Numbered from the stretch's first letter, positions 7,143 through 15,071 are shown. The stretch is 20,689 bases of DNA from Candidatus Gastranaerophilales bacterium (GCA_944326625.1 CALVER010000006.1:1-20689), one strand, 5' to 3'. Numbers and translations: made by a program. The notes: generated from the letters alone by a model not told the origin.

Positions 7143-8363
7143 GTGAGAAACATTATGAGGAAAAGTTTTATATTTTTGTGGACATTTCTGATATTGTTCG
7201 GATGTGTTGTCAAAAATTACAGTATGGCATATACGCCCGTAGAGCTTTATGACAATGTCTGGAGGCTTGTGAATACTAAGTTTGTTGATCAGACAAATAA
7301 TGATCAGGATTGGTCAAAATGGCGTCATAAATACGATGACGTAATTAAAACCAATGAAGATGCTTATGTTGCAATAAATACAATGGTTGCAAGCTTGAAT
7401 GATCCTTACACAAAATTTTTGGATCCAAAGGAATTTGCTGAAGAAACAAGCTCAATTAAAGGTTCTTTAAAAGGTATCGGTATTCAGATTGGTGTGAAAG
7501 ACGGCAAATTAATGGTAATAGCACCGATTGAGGACACACCGGCTGAAAAGGCTGGACTTTTAGCGGACGACGAAATTCTTGAAATTAACGGTAAAAGCAC
7601 AAAGGGTATTACGGTTGACAAAGCTGCTGATCAAATCCGCGGTAAAGAAGGTACAACAGTCACTTTGCTTATCAAACGTAAAGATACGGAACCGAAGTTA
7701 TACACAATAACCCGTGCGGAAATCGAAATTAAATCAATTTCACAAAAATTACCTGAAAATATTACCTTGCCGAATGAAATAGGTTATATCAGATTAAGTT
7801 CTTTTATAAGCCGAAATGCGGCAAAAGAATTCAGCGATATTCTGGTTAATTCAAAAGACAAAAAAGGTTTTATTGTTGATTTACGATCAAACCCCGGCGG
7901 ACTTTTGAGTAATGCAATTTATATTTCTGATATGTTTTTGGACGGCGGTGTAATTGTAAGCACTGTTGACAGAGACGGCTATAAGGAAACCCAGCGTGCC
8001 GCAAAAGGTATGGTTACTGATAAACCTCTTGTTGTATTAATCAATAAAGGTTCAGCTTCTGCCAGTGAAATTTTTTCCGGCGCAATTAAGGATAACCACA
8101 GAGGTGTAATCATCGGCGAACAATCTTTCGGTAAAGGGCTTGTTCAGGAAATTAACAAGCTTCCGTATGAATCCGGACTTAATATCACAATTCAAAAATA
8201 TCTTACCCCGAACGGTACAGATATTAACAAAAAGGGAATAACTCCTGATTTGGTTGTTGAATTAACCGAAGAAAACGTAAAAAATAAAGATGATGTACAG
8301 CTTAAAAAGGCAATTGAAGTTATGCAAAATATGACGCGAGGCAATGCTGTAGCAAATCAATAG
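7143..8363 (+). CDS. C-terminal processing peptidase (S41 family, CtpA/Prc-like)
   Basis: Envelope serine protease that clips or degrades proteins from their C-termini; cyanobacterial and chloroplast relatives mature photosystem D1. The N-terminus has a signal anchor or signal peptide (RKSFIFLWTFLILFGC, with only a weak lipobox-like LFGC). A PDZ domain lies at about 97-175 (GIGIQIG...DTPAEKAGLLADDEILEINGKS), then the S41 core: catalytic Ser306 in GSASASEI, Lys331 in SFGKG and Gln335, with the conserved 25- and 4-residue spacings. I chose GTG at 7143 because GGTGGAGG lies 8 bases before it. The in-frame GTG at 7128 sits inside that ribosome site, and an ATG at 7155 is a fallback. An extended -10 TGGTATGAT at 7050-7058 may be its promoter. 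It ends before a bidirectional terminator. Confidence 0.95.
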   Translation: MRNIMRKSFIFLWTFLILFGCVVKNYSMAYTPVELYDNVWRLVNTKFVDQTNNDQDWSKWRHKYDDVIKTNEDAYVAINTMVASLNDPYTKFLDPKEFAEETSSIKGSLKGIGIQIGVKDGKLMVIAPIEDTPAEKAGLLADDEILEINGKSTKGITVDKAADQIRGKEGTTVTLLIKRKDTEPKLYTITRAEIEIKSISQKLPENITLPNEIGYIRLSSFISRNAAKEFSDILVNSKDKKGFIVDLRSNPGGLLSNAIYISDMFLDGGVIVSTVDRDGYKETQRAAKGMVTDKPLVVLINKGSASASEIFSGAIKDNHRGVIIGEQSFGKGLVQEINKLPYESGLNITIQKYLTPNGTDINKKGITPDLVVELTEENVKNKDDVQLKKAIEVMQNMTRGNAVANQ

Positions 8364-8369
8364 AGGATT

Positions 8370-8399
8370 AAAAATCCCTCCGATTACGGAGGGATTTTT
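8370..8399. terminator. Bidirectional terminator between the protease and the toxin-antitoxin pair
   Basis: A 13-bp perfect stem AAAAATCCCTCCG / CGGAGGGATTTTT with loop ATTA. It has T-runs on both strands, so it serves both convergent units. Confidence 0.9.
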
Positions 8400-8421
8400 T
8401 CAATGTAAATATGGAATATAA

Positions 8422-8718
8422 TTAAGCAACTTTTACTGTATAGCCAAGTTCTTTTATGATTTTTAAAGCTGTTGATAACTGTGGCTGCTGTTCACCGTTG
8501 AATATTGCATAAAGATTACTTCGTGATATTCCGGTTTTTTTGGATATTCCTAATATAGAATCCTTTGCCCTAACGGCATATTCCAATGCTTTGACAAAAG
8601 CATTTAAATCATTGTCTTGTAAAAATTCTTCAAAACCTATATTTATCCATTCTTTGATATCTTCATCTGTTTTTAAATCTTTTAATATATATTCGTTAAA
8701 TGAGCCTGTATTATTCAT
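8422..8718 (-). CDS. HigA-type antitoxin (addiction-module antidote)
   Basis: A 98-aa antitoxin with an HTH in the C-terminal half (KALEYAVRAKDSILGISKKTGISRSNLYAIFNGEQQPQLSTALKIIKELGYTV), the pattern of the probable addiction-module antidote family that pairs with Gp49/HigB-like killers. The start at 8718 is set by a GGAGGT ribosome site 6 bases upstream; a longer reading frame runs back into the toxin gene and is rejected. Its first 8 bases overlap the toxin end, so it is translationally coupled. It presumably binds its toxin and represses the shared promoter through the dyad at 9046-9063. Confidence 0.88.
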   Translation of the reverse strand: MNNTGSFNEYILKDLKTDEDIKEWINIGFEEFLQDNDLNAFVKALEYAVRAKDSILGISKKTGISRSNLYAIFNGEQQPQLSTALKIIKELGYTVKVA

Positions 8719-9037
8719 TTTTAGACCTCCATTTGTTGAGTAATTCTTGTGCCTTTTTAATGTCGTTGTTTTGTGTAGATTTATCTCCGCCATTAATTAA
8801 AAGAATAATTTTATTTCTGTTTTCAGTGTAATAAATTCTGTATCCTTTTCCAAAAGAAAAACGTAACTCTGAAATTTCATTAGATATTTTTTTATAGTCT
8901 CCGAAATTACCTTCTTCAATTCTGAGAATTCGTTGAATTACACGTTTGCGCATTGTGCTGTCAAGAGTGTTGAGCCAATCTATGACAGGAGCTTTTCCGT
9001 TTGGCAGAATTAAGTATTCAATTGTATAACTATTCAT
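8711..9037 (-). CDS. RelE/HigB-superfamily toxin (Gp49-like)
   Basis: A 108-aa probable mRNA interferase of the phage-derived Gp49-like/HigB group. Seen: the family opening YTIEYLILPNGKAPVIDWLN, ISELRFSFGKGYRIYYTE and the basic C-terminal INGGDKSTQNNDIKKAQELLNKW, where the family has its catalytic basic residues. Toxin-first order with the antitoxin behind it is the HigBA arrangement. The frame could extend to 9064, but a TTGACA-N17-TACAAT promoter puts +1 exactly on the ATG at 9037, so that start is preferred and the toxin mRNA should be leaderless. The antitoxin instead has a strong ribosome site, which would favour antitoxin excess. Confidence 0.9.
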   Translation of the reverse strand: MNSYTIEYLILPNGKAPVIDWLNTLDSTMRKRVIQRILRIEEGNFGDYKKISNEISELRFSFGKGYRIYYTENRNKIILLINGGDKSTQNNDIKKAQELLNKWRSKNE

Positions 9038-9043
9038 ATTAAT

Positions 9044-9072
9044 ATTGTACTGTATGCAGGACACTTTGTCAA
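9044..9072 (-). promoter_or_regulatory. Promoter of the toxin-antitoxin operon (leaderless)
   Basis: On the minus strand: TTGACA (9072-9067), a 17-base spacer and TACAAT (9049-9044). The ATG at 9037 begins at the expected +1. Confidence 0.8.
9046..9063. promoter_or_regulatory. Dyad operator candidate for the antitoxin
   Basis: An 18-bp imperfect palindrome TGTACTGTATGCAGGACA in which 7 of 9 base pairs are symmetric. It fills the promoter spacer and overlaps the -10 box, an ideal site for autorepression by the HTH antitoxin. Confidence 0.6.
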
Positions 9073-9076
9073 TATA

Positions 9077-9877
9077 TTAATGTATATTATATTTAGAATT
9101 TTTGCTTAAGATTTTGTCTTTAAGTTTTTTCAAGCCGGCGCCGTAGAAGTATTTTAACTGTTCAGGGAAACTGTCTTCTATGTCCAAAAGGTACATGTCA
9201 TGTACTATAAATTCTTTCAGAAGAAAAACAATGTGAGGATTTTTTGTCCAAATAGCTTTTGTTTCCGCTTTGCCAAAAAGGCCTTCGGTATTGTCTGCAA
9301 GAAGAAATATCATGCGTCCCCCGAGTGACAGTTCAAGTTCTCTGCCGTTTTTGTGTTTGAATACAGTGCCGAACGGGCATTGAAAATTGTCATAGCCTAC
9401 AATTTTTATGTCAAGACCTCTGTTATAAGCGTCAAAAAGGTGCTGTTCAATATATTTGAAGTCATGTGACCAGATTTCCAGATATATATCGGATTTGGCG
9501 GATTTTATGATTTCCGTCACTTTTTCTCTTATTTCGTACAGTCCGGAGACCGGATGTATCGGGTCATTGTAGTCGTTTTTGACGTCAGGAAGCTTTTTTT
9601 CCAAAAAATCAAGATTGGATTCGATTTTTCGCCTGAAGCGTTTTGTCAAATCTTTAGGTTTAATCGGAATAAAAGTCTGAGGTTTTTCGCCGGTAGAGGA
9701 TACAATTTTTGCCGTTTCAAGAGATTTGAGGGTGTCGTAAGCCCTTGATTGCGGTATGTCGGCAAGTTTTGCGACTTCATATCCTGTTGCCGGATATTTT
9801 TTCAACAGCGCAACGTAAACTTTTGCCTCATAGCTGTTTAATCCTAGTTCCTTTAAGCTTTCAATTACGTCATTCAT
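9077..9877 (-). CDS. TrmB-like winged-helix transcriptional regulator
   Basis: A 266-aa regulator. The N-terminal 75 residues are the TrmB winged helix (IESLKELGLNSYEAKVYVALLKKYPATGYEVAKLADIPQSRAYDTLKSLE). A basic coiled linker follows (TKRFRRKIESNLDFLEKKL). The C-terminal domain has the phospholipase-D-like fold of TrmB sensors (SDIYLEIWSHDF...GLDIKIVGYDNFQCPFG...GRMIFLLADNTEGLFG). TrmB proteins are best known in archaea as sugar-responsive regulators, and the effector here is unknown. No sugar transport genes are adjacent. The start at 9877 is supported by an extended -10 box (TGCTATAAT) exactly 6 bases upstream. Confidence 0.85.
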   Translation of the reverse strand: MNDVIESLKELGLNSYEAKVYVALLKKYPATGYEVAKLADIPQSRAYDTLKSLETAKIVSSTGEKPQTFIPIKPKDLTKRFRRKIESNLDFLEKKLPDVKNDYNDPIHPVSGLYEIREKVTEIIKSAKSDIYLEIWSHDFKYIEQHLFDAYNRGLDIKIVGYDNFQCPFGTVFKHKNGRELELSLGGRMIFLLADNTEGLFGKAETKAIWTKNPHIVFLLKEFIVHDMYLLDIEDSFPEQLKYFYGAGLKKLKDKILSKNSKYNIH

Positions 9878-9883
9878 AAGGCA

Positions 9884-9892
9884 ATTATAGCA
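9884..9892 (-). promoter_or_regulatory. Extended -10 promoter of the TrmB-like gene
   Basis: TGCTATAAT on the minus strand. The hexamer ends at 9884 and the ATG at 9877 lies at the expected +1. There is no clear -35 box. Confidence 0.65.
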
Positions 9893-9907
9893 TATTTTTT
9901 TGAAATA

Positions 9908-9933
9908 AAAAAGCGGGTAAACTCCCGCTTTTT
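9908..9933 (-). terminator. Terminator of the glyoxalase gene
   Basis: A 10-bp stem AAAAAGCGGG / CCCGCTTTTT with a 6-base loop and a T-run on the minus strand. It overlaps the last bases of the glyoxalase stop codon. Confidence 0.88.
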
Positions 9934-10315
9934 ACCATACGACTTTTTCTATAAGTTCAATTTCATATCCGTCAGGATCTTTAATGAAGGCAATTTTTGT
10001 ACCTTTACCGTTCAAATCATAAGGTTCATACAAATATTCATAGCCAAGCCTGTGAAGTTTTTCCGTGAATTCGTCAAGCGATTTGACGGAAAAAGCAAGA
10101 TGTCCGAATCCTGTGCCTAAATCGTAGCCGTTTTCGGGTGTTTCGTCATTATATGTCAGTTCCAACTGTGTTGTGCCGTCCTCATCATTTAAAAAATACA
10201 GTTCACAGTCTTCAAGGCGTTTTTTCTTATCCAGTGTCATATTCAAAAGTTCAGTATAAAATTTTACGCTTTTTTCAGCGTCTTTTACCCTTATCATAGT
10301 GTGTAACAGTTTCAT
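9932..10315 (-). CDS. gloA: Lactoylglutathione lyase / glyoxalase I family protein
   Basis: A 127-aa VOC-fold metalloenzyme that converts the methylglyoxal-thiol hemithioacetal to a lactoyl thioester (detoxification). It has two beta-alpha-beta-beta-beta units. Metal ligands visible by family position are H5 (LLHTMIRV), E52 (QLELTYN), H72 (GFGHLAFSV) and E120 (DPDGYEIELIE). The length equals that of E. coli GloA (about 135 aa) less a few C-terminal residues. It has an extended -10 promoter and an AGGAGG ribosome site, and its own terminator, so it is a single unit. The thiol cofactor (glutathione or another) cannot be told. Confidence 0.92.
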   Translation of the reverse strand: MKLLHTMIRVKDAEKSVKFYTELLNMTLDKKKRLEDCELYFLNDEDGTTQLELTYNDETPENGYDLGTGFGHLAFSVKSLDEFTEKLHRLGYEYLYEPYDLNGKGTKIAFIKDPDGYEIELIEKVVW

Positions 10316-10335
10316 AAATCCTCCTTTTTGAAAGG

Positions 10336-10364
10336 ATTATACCATAACGGGCTGCTCTGCGCAA
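10336..10364 (-). promoter_or_regulatory. Promoter of the glyoxalase gene
   Basis: On the minus strand: TTGCGC (10364-10359), a 17-base spacer and TATAAT with an upstream TGG (extended -10). The predicted leader is about 14 bases and holds AGGAGG at 10325-10320, in contrast with the leaderless neighbours. Confidence 0.7.
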
Positions 10365-11222
10365 TTATTCTTTATTGATTGAAAAGTATACTTCTTTCAG
10401 GCGTTTTTTGCTTATATGTGTATAAAGCTGAGTTGTTGAAACATCACTGTGTCCGAGAAGTTCCTGTACAACACGCAGATCGGCTCCGTTCTCCAGCAAA
10501 TGTGTTGCAAAACTATGACGCAGAGTGTGTGGAGATATTGTTTTGTGGATTTTTTGTCCCTGAGCGTGAATAAAAGTGTAAACATCCTGACGGGTCAGCT
10601 CTCTGCCGTGTTCGTGGATTAAAAGTCTTTTTGTGTTTAATCTGTATTTTTGGATTAAATAATCTCTTTCGGGCAGATAATTTTTAACTGCTGTAACGGC
10701 TTTTTTGCCCATGGGAACAATTCTTTCTTTGGAACCTTTTCCGTAACATTGGATATATTTGGCATTCAAGTCATAATCATTTATTTTTAAATTGACAAGT
10801 TCGGAAACACGGAGTCCGCAGTCATATAAAAGTTCAAGAATTACTTTTTCAAGTTTTGTCAAATGTTGGTTTAAAATGGCTTCCACTTCCTGAATGGTCA
10901 TTACTTTCGGAAGTTTTTTCGGAACTTTAGGCTGTTCAAGGGTAAGCGTAGGGTCTGTTGTGCAGTAATTATTGGCACAGAGCCATTTGAAAAATCCTCT
11001 GAGAGAAGCGATTTTTCGCATAACACTAGTTGGAGAATAGTGTTTTTCATGAAGATTTCGGATATAAGTTGTAATTTGTCCGCGGCTTATATTAGGCAGT
11101 TCACATTGAATATCGGACATAAAATCAGTTAAGTCACGTCTGTAAGCCTGGGTTGTATTTTCCGACAATCCTTTTTCTATTTCCAGATATTCCAAATATT
11201 CTGATAAAAGCTGCATACTCAT
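10365..11222 (-). CDS. xerD: Tyrosine recombinase, XerC/XerD type
   Basis: A 285-aa site-specific recombinase, probably resolving chromosome dimers at dif. The N-terminal SAM-like core-binding domain covers about 1-90 (LEYLEIEKGLSENTTQAYRRDL). The catalytic domain has R138 (GLRVSEL), K162 (GKGSKER), H232 and R235 (PHTLRHSFATH), H258 (LLGHSDVSTTQ) and nucleophile Y267. Size and N-terminus fit XerD/XerC rather than phage integrases. There are no attachment repeats nearby, so a mobile-element role is unlikely. XerC versus XerD versus a single-recombinase system cannot be decided. A TATAAT box sits 7 bases before the ATG (leaderless or nearly so); a second ATG is at 11216. Confidence 0.93.
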   Translation of the reverse strand: MSMQLLSEYLEYLEIEKGLSENTTQAYRRDLTDFMSDIQCELPNISRGQITTYIRNLHEKHYSPTSVMRKIASLRGFFKWLCANNYCTTDPTLTLEQPKVPKKLPKVMTIQEVEAILNQHLTKLEKVILELLYDCGLRVSELVNLKINDYDLNAKYIQCYGKGSKERIVPMGKKAVTAVKNYLPERDYLIQKYRLNTKRLLIHEHGRELTRQDVYTFIHAQGQKIHKTISPHTLRHSFATHLLENGADLRVVQELLGHSDVSTTQLYTHISKKRLKEVYFSINKE

Positions 11223-11229
11223 AATTCAA

Positions 11230-11235
11230 ATTATA
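11230..11235 (-). promoter_or_regulatory. -10 box of the xerD-like gene
   Basis: TATAAT on the minus strand, with 7 bases to the ATG at 11222. There is no good -35 box. The predicted transcript starts at or next to the start codon. Confidence 0.55.
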
Positions 11236-11270
11236 AAGCTTTTTATAAAAGATTTAATGCTTTAAATGAA

Positions 11271-11981
11271 TTATTTTCTGGGCAGAGTAAAGGTAAATCG
11301 TGTGAATTTTTCAGGTTCACATTCCACAAAAATTTCTCCGCCATGCATTTTTATTATTTCTTTTACTATATATAGCCCGAGACCGGATGCAAGGGATTTA
11401 TTTTCTTTGCTTACGGAAACAAATTTGTCAAAGATATCATTAGGGTTTGCAAGTTTGAAGCTGCAGCCTTCATTTTCTATTGACATACAAATATTATTAT
11501 TTTTTTCAAAAAGTTTAATCAGTATTTCTGAATGTGCCGGCGAATATTTTGCAGAATTAGTGAGCAGATTATTTATTGCACGTGTTAACTCAAGTATATC
11601 AATTTCTGCGGAAGTGTTTTTGAGATTACTCAGCACTTTTACGGTTTGTTTTTTGTCTGAAAAAATATATTTCGATTCATCTATTATAGTGTTTAAAAAT
11701 ATAGTAAAATCAACCGGAACTTTTTTTAAACAATAAACCTCGTTGTTTAATTTGTATCTGTCAAGAACATTTTCAATAAGGTCTTTCATGTATATCATTC
11801 CAAACATTAAACTTTCGAGAATTTCTGATTGGTATGGATTTAGAGGCGATAATTTTGAATTTTGCAGTAATTTAAGAGCCATTATTCCTGAACTTACAGG
11901 ATTTTTCAAATCGTGTGAAACCATTGCCAACAGGGATTCTTTGTCCTCTGTTTTAATTTTTTCGTTTTTTGTATTGTTCAT
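11271..11981 (-). CDS. Soluble sensor-less histidine kinase
   Basis: A 236-aa protein that is only a transmitter core. The H-box SHDLKNPVSSG has phospho-acceptor H23, and the HisKA dimerisation helices run to about 85. The HATPase_c domain has an N-box (RAINNLLTNSAKYSP, N138/N142), a weak G1 box (IENEG rather than DxGxG) and a G2 box (SGLGLYIVKEIIKMHGG). There is no membrane segment, PAS or GAF domain, and no response regulator gene adjacent, so the input must come from a partner protein. It is upstream of the xerD-like gene on the same strand with a 48-base gap, and divergent from dnaG. The altered G1 motif may mean slow or unusual ATP binding. Confidence 0.88.
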   Translation of the reverse strand: MNNTKNEKIKTEDKESLLAMVSHDLKNPVSSGIMALKLLQNSKLSPLNPYQSEILESLMFGMIYMKDLIENVLDRYKLNNEVYCLKKVPVDFTIFLNTIIDESKYIFSDKKQTVKVLSNLKNTSAEIDILELTRAINNLLTNSAKYSPAHSEILIKLFEKNNNICMSIENEGCSFKLANPNDIFDKFVSVSKENKSLASGLGLYIVKEIIKMHGGEIFVECEPEKFTRFTFTLPRK

Positions 11982-12059
11982 TAATCTCTATCGGTAAGTA
12001 CCATAGATAAATTCTACAAATTTTTCAGGATGATGAATATTACCCATGTGACTAGAATT

Positions 12060-12087
12060 TTGCTTAAAAAAATATTAATGATAAAAT
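12060..12087 (+). promoter_or_regulatory. Promoter of the dnaG-rpoD operon (leaderless)
   Basis: TTGCTT (12060-12065), a 16-base spacer and TAAAAT (12082-12087), with TG forming an extended -10 (TGATAAAAT). The ATG at 12094 is exactly at the expected +1. Confidence 0.7.
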
Positions 12088-12093
12088 GTAGGT

Positions 12094-13971
12094 ATGGCAG
12101 ATACTATGGAAGAATTAATATCTCAAATAAAAGACCGGCTGGATATAGTTGATGTTGTGTCTGAACAGGTGGTTCTTAAAAAATCCGGCAATCATTATTG
12201 GGGATTATGCCCGTTTCATAAAGAAAAAACACCTTCATTTTCGGTAAATCCGCAGCTGGGGATTTATAAATGTTTTGGATGCGGTGCAGGCGGCGACGCT
12301 TTATCTTTTATTATGAAAACAAAAAACATTGAGTTTATGGATTTGATAAAAGATCTGGCGCAGGAATTCGGGCTTGAACTTCCGAAAAATCTCCGGCATG
12401 GCGAAGCGTCCAAAGATATTAAACAGCAAATGATGAACGCCTGTGCGCGTGCTGTTGAATTTTATTCCGACCGTTTGTTAAAAAATTCCGAGTCAACGAC
12501 CGAAAATGTTTTAAAATATCTTGCAAAACGCGGGATTTCAAAAGATATTATCAAGAAGTTTCATCTCGGTCTTGCGCCGAAAAGCTACACGGCGTTATAT
12601 GATGAATTGAAAAAAGATTTTTCCGATGAAATTTTGGAAAAAGCCAATCTTATAATTCCGGGCAAAGAAAGCCGTTTTATTGACAGATTCAGAAACAGGG
12701 TTATAATTCCTATTCAAAATGAATTCGGGGATTTTGTGGCTTTTGGTGCGCGCGCAATTGAGGAAGGGCAATCGCCAAAATATTTGAATTCATCTGATTC
12801 GCTTATCTATAATAAAAGCAAGCTTTTATACGGATTATATACGGCAAAAGATGCTATAAAAGAGCAGGATAGCGTTGTTTTGATGGAAGGATATTTTGAT
12901 GTTATCTCCGCTCAGGCGCATGGGATTGAAAATTGTGTTGCAGCCTGCGGAACAGCTTTGACTCAGGAACACGTTAAACTTCTTTCACGCTATACAAAAT
13001 CAAGAAAAATTTATCTTTCGTTCGATACGGATTCAGCGGGTCAAAAAGCTACTGACAGGGGCGCTGAAATCATTAAGGAAGTTTTTGAAGGCGTGGGGAA
13101 TATAAAACTTTTTGACGAAAGCTATATATCAACCTCTGACGATAAATATGCCTGTGAAATCCGCGTAATTTCACCGCCTGAAGGTAAAGACCCCGATGAA
13201 TTTATACGTTCGGTCGGTGCTGAAAGTTATAAACAATATATGGAGCATGCTCCGCTTTTGATTGATTTTCAATTGAATAATATTTTGAAGGATAAAGATA
13301 AATACAAAACTCCCGTTGAAAAAGCACGTTTTGTTAAAACAATTATTCCTGTTTTGCAAGAAATCGGCAATAAAATTGTTCGCGCTGAATATACTGAAAT
13401 GGTTGCTCAGGCGCTTGATTTGGACGGCAAAGTTTTGGCAAGAGAAGTCAATTCTTTTTCGCAATCAACAACAGTTCCCGAAAGTTTTGTTAAGAATGTA
13501 ACAAAAAATGTTTCAATTATGGAAAAAGCGCAAAAAAATTTATTGAGTGTTTTTCTAGTACCCGAAAGCCCCTTAAGTTTTGATACAATCAAGACTATAA
13601 TTGGCGATACGGCATTTGAAAATGAAACGTTAATAATTGTAAAATCTACAATTGACAAATTAACATGTACCGTAAATAATGTAAAGGAATTAATTGAACA
13701 TTTATATACGGAATTCATTCAAAACCCGGAATTACAGACGATTGTAACCGATTTGATAAGTACTTCCGAAAGCTATAAAAATCTCTCTCCTAAAGACTTT
13801 GAAAATATAATTAAAGAAAATATTAATAAGATAAACCAATGTCAGCGGGAAAAAGAAAAAGAACAAATTCGTAATTTATATAAAAATGTGAATGACGATG
13901 ATACAGAAGCCCTGAAAATTCAAATGCAATTAAGAGATAAAATTAATAATCGGAGAAAAATTAATGAGTAA
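12094..13971 (+). CDS. dnaG: DNA primase
   Basis: Synthesises RNA primers at the replication fork; 625 aa, normal length. The N-terminal CHC2 zinc ribbon uses C39, H42, C60 and C63 (CPFHKEKTPSFSV...YKCFGCGAGGDAL). The RNA-polymerase core includes RFRNRVIIPI and VAFGAR. The TOPRIM metal site has E265 (MEGYFDV) and D311/D313 (FDTDSAG). The last third is the poorly conserved helicase-binding region. It overlaps rpoD by 8 bases, so it is the first gene of a two-gene macromolecular synthesis operon without rpsU. The start is supported by the promoter at 12060-12087. Confidence 0.97.
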   Translation: MADTMEELISQIKDRLDIVDVVSEQVVLKKSGNHYWGLCPFHKEKTPSFSVNPQLGIYKCFGCGAGGDALSFIMKTKNIEFMDLIKDLAQEFGLELPKNLRHGEASKDIKQQMMNACARAVEFYSDRLLKNSESTTENVLKYLAKRGISKDIIKKFHLGLAPKSYTALYDELKKDFSDEILEKANLIIPGKESRFIDRFRNRVIIPIQNEFGDFVAFGARAIEEGQSPKYLNSSDSLIYNKSKLLYGLYTAKDAIKEQDSVVLMEGYFDVISAQAHGIENCVAACGTALTQEHVKLLSRYTKSRKIYLSFDTDSAGQKATDRGAEIIKEVFEGVGNIKLFDESYISTSDDKYACEIRVISPPEGKDPDEFIRSVGAESYKQYMEHAPLLIDFQLNNILKDKDKYKTPVEKARFVKTIIPVLQEIGNKIVRAEYTEMVAQALDLDGKVLAREVNSFSQSTTVPESFVKNVTKNVSIMEKAQKNLLSVFLVPESPLSFDTIKTIIGDTAFENETLIIVKSTIDKLTCTVNNVKELIEHLYTEFIQNPELQTIVTDLISTSESYKNLSPKDFENIIKENINKINQCQREKEKEQIRNLYKNVNDDDTEALKIQMQLRDKINNRRKINE

Positions 13972-15067
13972 AAAAAGACAACCCAATTCCTCAGTTGTAA
14001 GCGTTATGGAAGATGAAACATTAGATTTACACGATTTAGATGAGGATGCTGTTTTAGAGTCCGAAGATGATAGCGTAAACTATATGAATATGGACATCAG
14101 TACCGATAATATTGAAGATATTGTCACCTCAAAAATTGGCAATAAGATGAATATGGATGATATTTATATGATGTCAGGTTCTGATGAGGAACAGGACGAA
14201 GCCGGTTTTGATTTGCCGAAAGGTATTGCGGTTGATGATCCTGTCAGATTATATTTAAGAGAAATCGGAAGGATTAAACTTTTATCTGCAAAGGAAGAAA
14301 TTGAACTTGCAAGAAAAATTCTTCAAGGCGGCACACCTGGTGCTATTGCAAAAAGAAAACTTGTTCAGGCAAATTTACGTTTGGTTGTTAGTATCGCCAA
14401 AAAGTATGTAGGACGCGGAATGCTGTTTTTAGACCTTATTCAGGAAGGCAACCTCGGTTTAATCCGTGCGGCTGAAAAATTTGACCATGAAAGAGGTTTT
14501 AAATTTTCAACTTATGCAACATGGTGGATAAGACAGGCAATTACTCGTGCCATTGCCGATCAGGCAAGAACAATTCGTATTCCTGTGCACATGGTTGAAA
14601 CAATTAATAAGTTGAAAAAAGTTACACGCCGTTTGGCTCAGGAACTTTCAAGAAAACCGACCGAAGATGAACTCGCAATTGAAATGAATGTTTCTATCCC
14701 GAAACTTCGTGAAATTATTAAAATCGCTCAGGAACCTTTATCTTTGGAAACTCCTATAGGCAAGGAAGAAGATTCCCGCTTAGGTGATTTTATTGAAGAT
14801 AAGGAAGCTGACGCTCCTATTAAAACTGTTGCCTCCGAACTTTTGAGAGAAGATTTGGCAGAAGTTTTATGCACATTATCTCCGAGGGAACGTGATGTTT
14901 TGAGATTGCGTTTCGGTATGGATGACGGACGCCAGAGAACTCTTGAAGAAGTAGGACAATTGTTCGGTGTAACCCGCGAACGTATCAGACAAATTGAAGC
15001 TAAAGCTTTGAGAAAACTCCGCCACCCGAACAGATCCAAACGCTTGAGAGAATATGTAGAATCATAA
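13964..15067 (+). CDS. rpoD: Primary RNA polymerase sigma factor (RpoD/SigA)
   Basis: Group 1 sigma-70, 367 aa. The first 85 residues are very acidic and resemble the reduced region 1.1 of cyanobacterial SigA rather than that of E. coli. Region 1.2 starts at DDPVRLYLREIG (91-102). Regions 2.1-2.4 run about 130-200, with the -10-reading FSTYATWWIRQAITRAIADQ at 181-200. Region 3 covers about 205-285. Region 4.2 (TLEEVGQLFGVTRERIRQIEAKALRKLRHP, 326-354) reads the -35 box. It begins inside the dnaG end with its own GGAG ribosome site at 13952-13955. The clear TTGACA/TATAAT boxes elsewhere in the window fit such a sigma factor. Confidence 0.98.
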   Translation: MSKKRQPNSSVVSVMEDETLDLHDLDEDAVLESEDDSVNYMNMDISTDNIEDIVTSKIGNKMNMDDIYMMSGSDEEQDEAGFDLPKGIAVDDPVRLYLREIGRIKLLSAKEEIELARKILQGGTPGAIAKRKLVQANLRLVVSIAKKYVGRGMLFLDLIQEGNLGLIRAAEKFDHERGFKFSTYATWWIRQAITRAIADQARTIRIPVHMVETINKLKKVTRRLAQELSRKPTEDELAIEMNVSIPKLREIIKIAQEPLSLETPIGKEEDSRLGDFIEDKEADAPIKTVASELLREDLAEVLCTLSPRERDVLRLRFGMDDGRQRTLEEVGQLFGVTRERIRQIEAKALRKLRHPNRSKRLREYVES

Positions 15068-15071
15068 TAAA

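Noticed and set aside
8719..8793. Longer antitoxin start at 8793
   Set aside because: It would overlap the toxin gene by about 80 bases; the ATG at 8718 has GGAGGT 6 bases upstream.
10365..11222. XerC/D-type gene as integrase of a mobile element
   Set aside because: No attachment-site repeats, excisionase or tRNA gene nearby; size and motifs match housekeeping Xer recombinases.
13171..13718. Frames antisense to or overlapping dnaG (13171-13464, 13316-13501, 13407-13718)
   Set aside because: Shadows of the dnaG reading frame; dnaG is continuous and intact here.
14728..15039. 103-codon minus frame opposite the rpoD C-terminus
   Set aside because: Antisense to the conserved region 3-4 coding sequence; composition mirrors rpoD.
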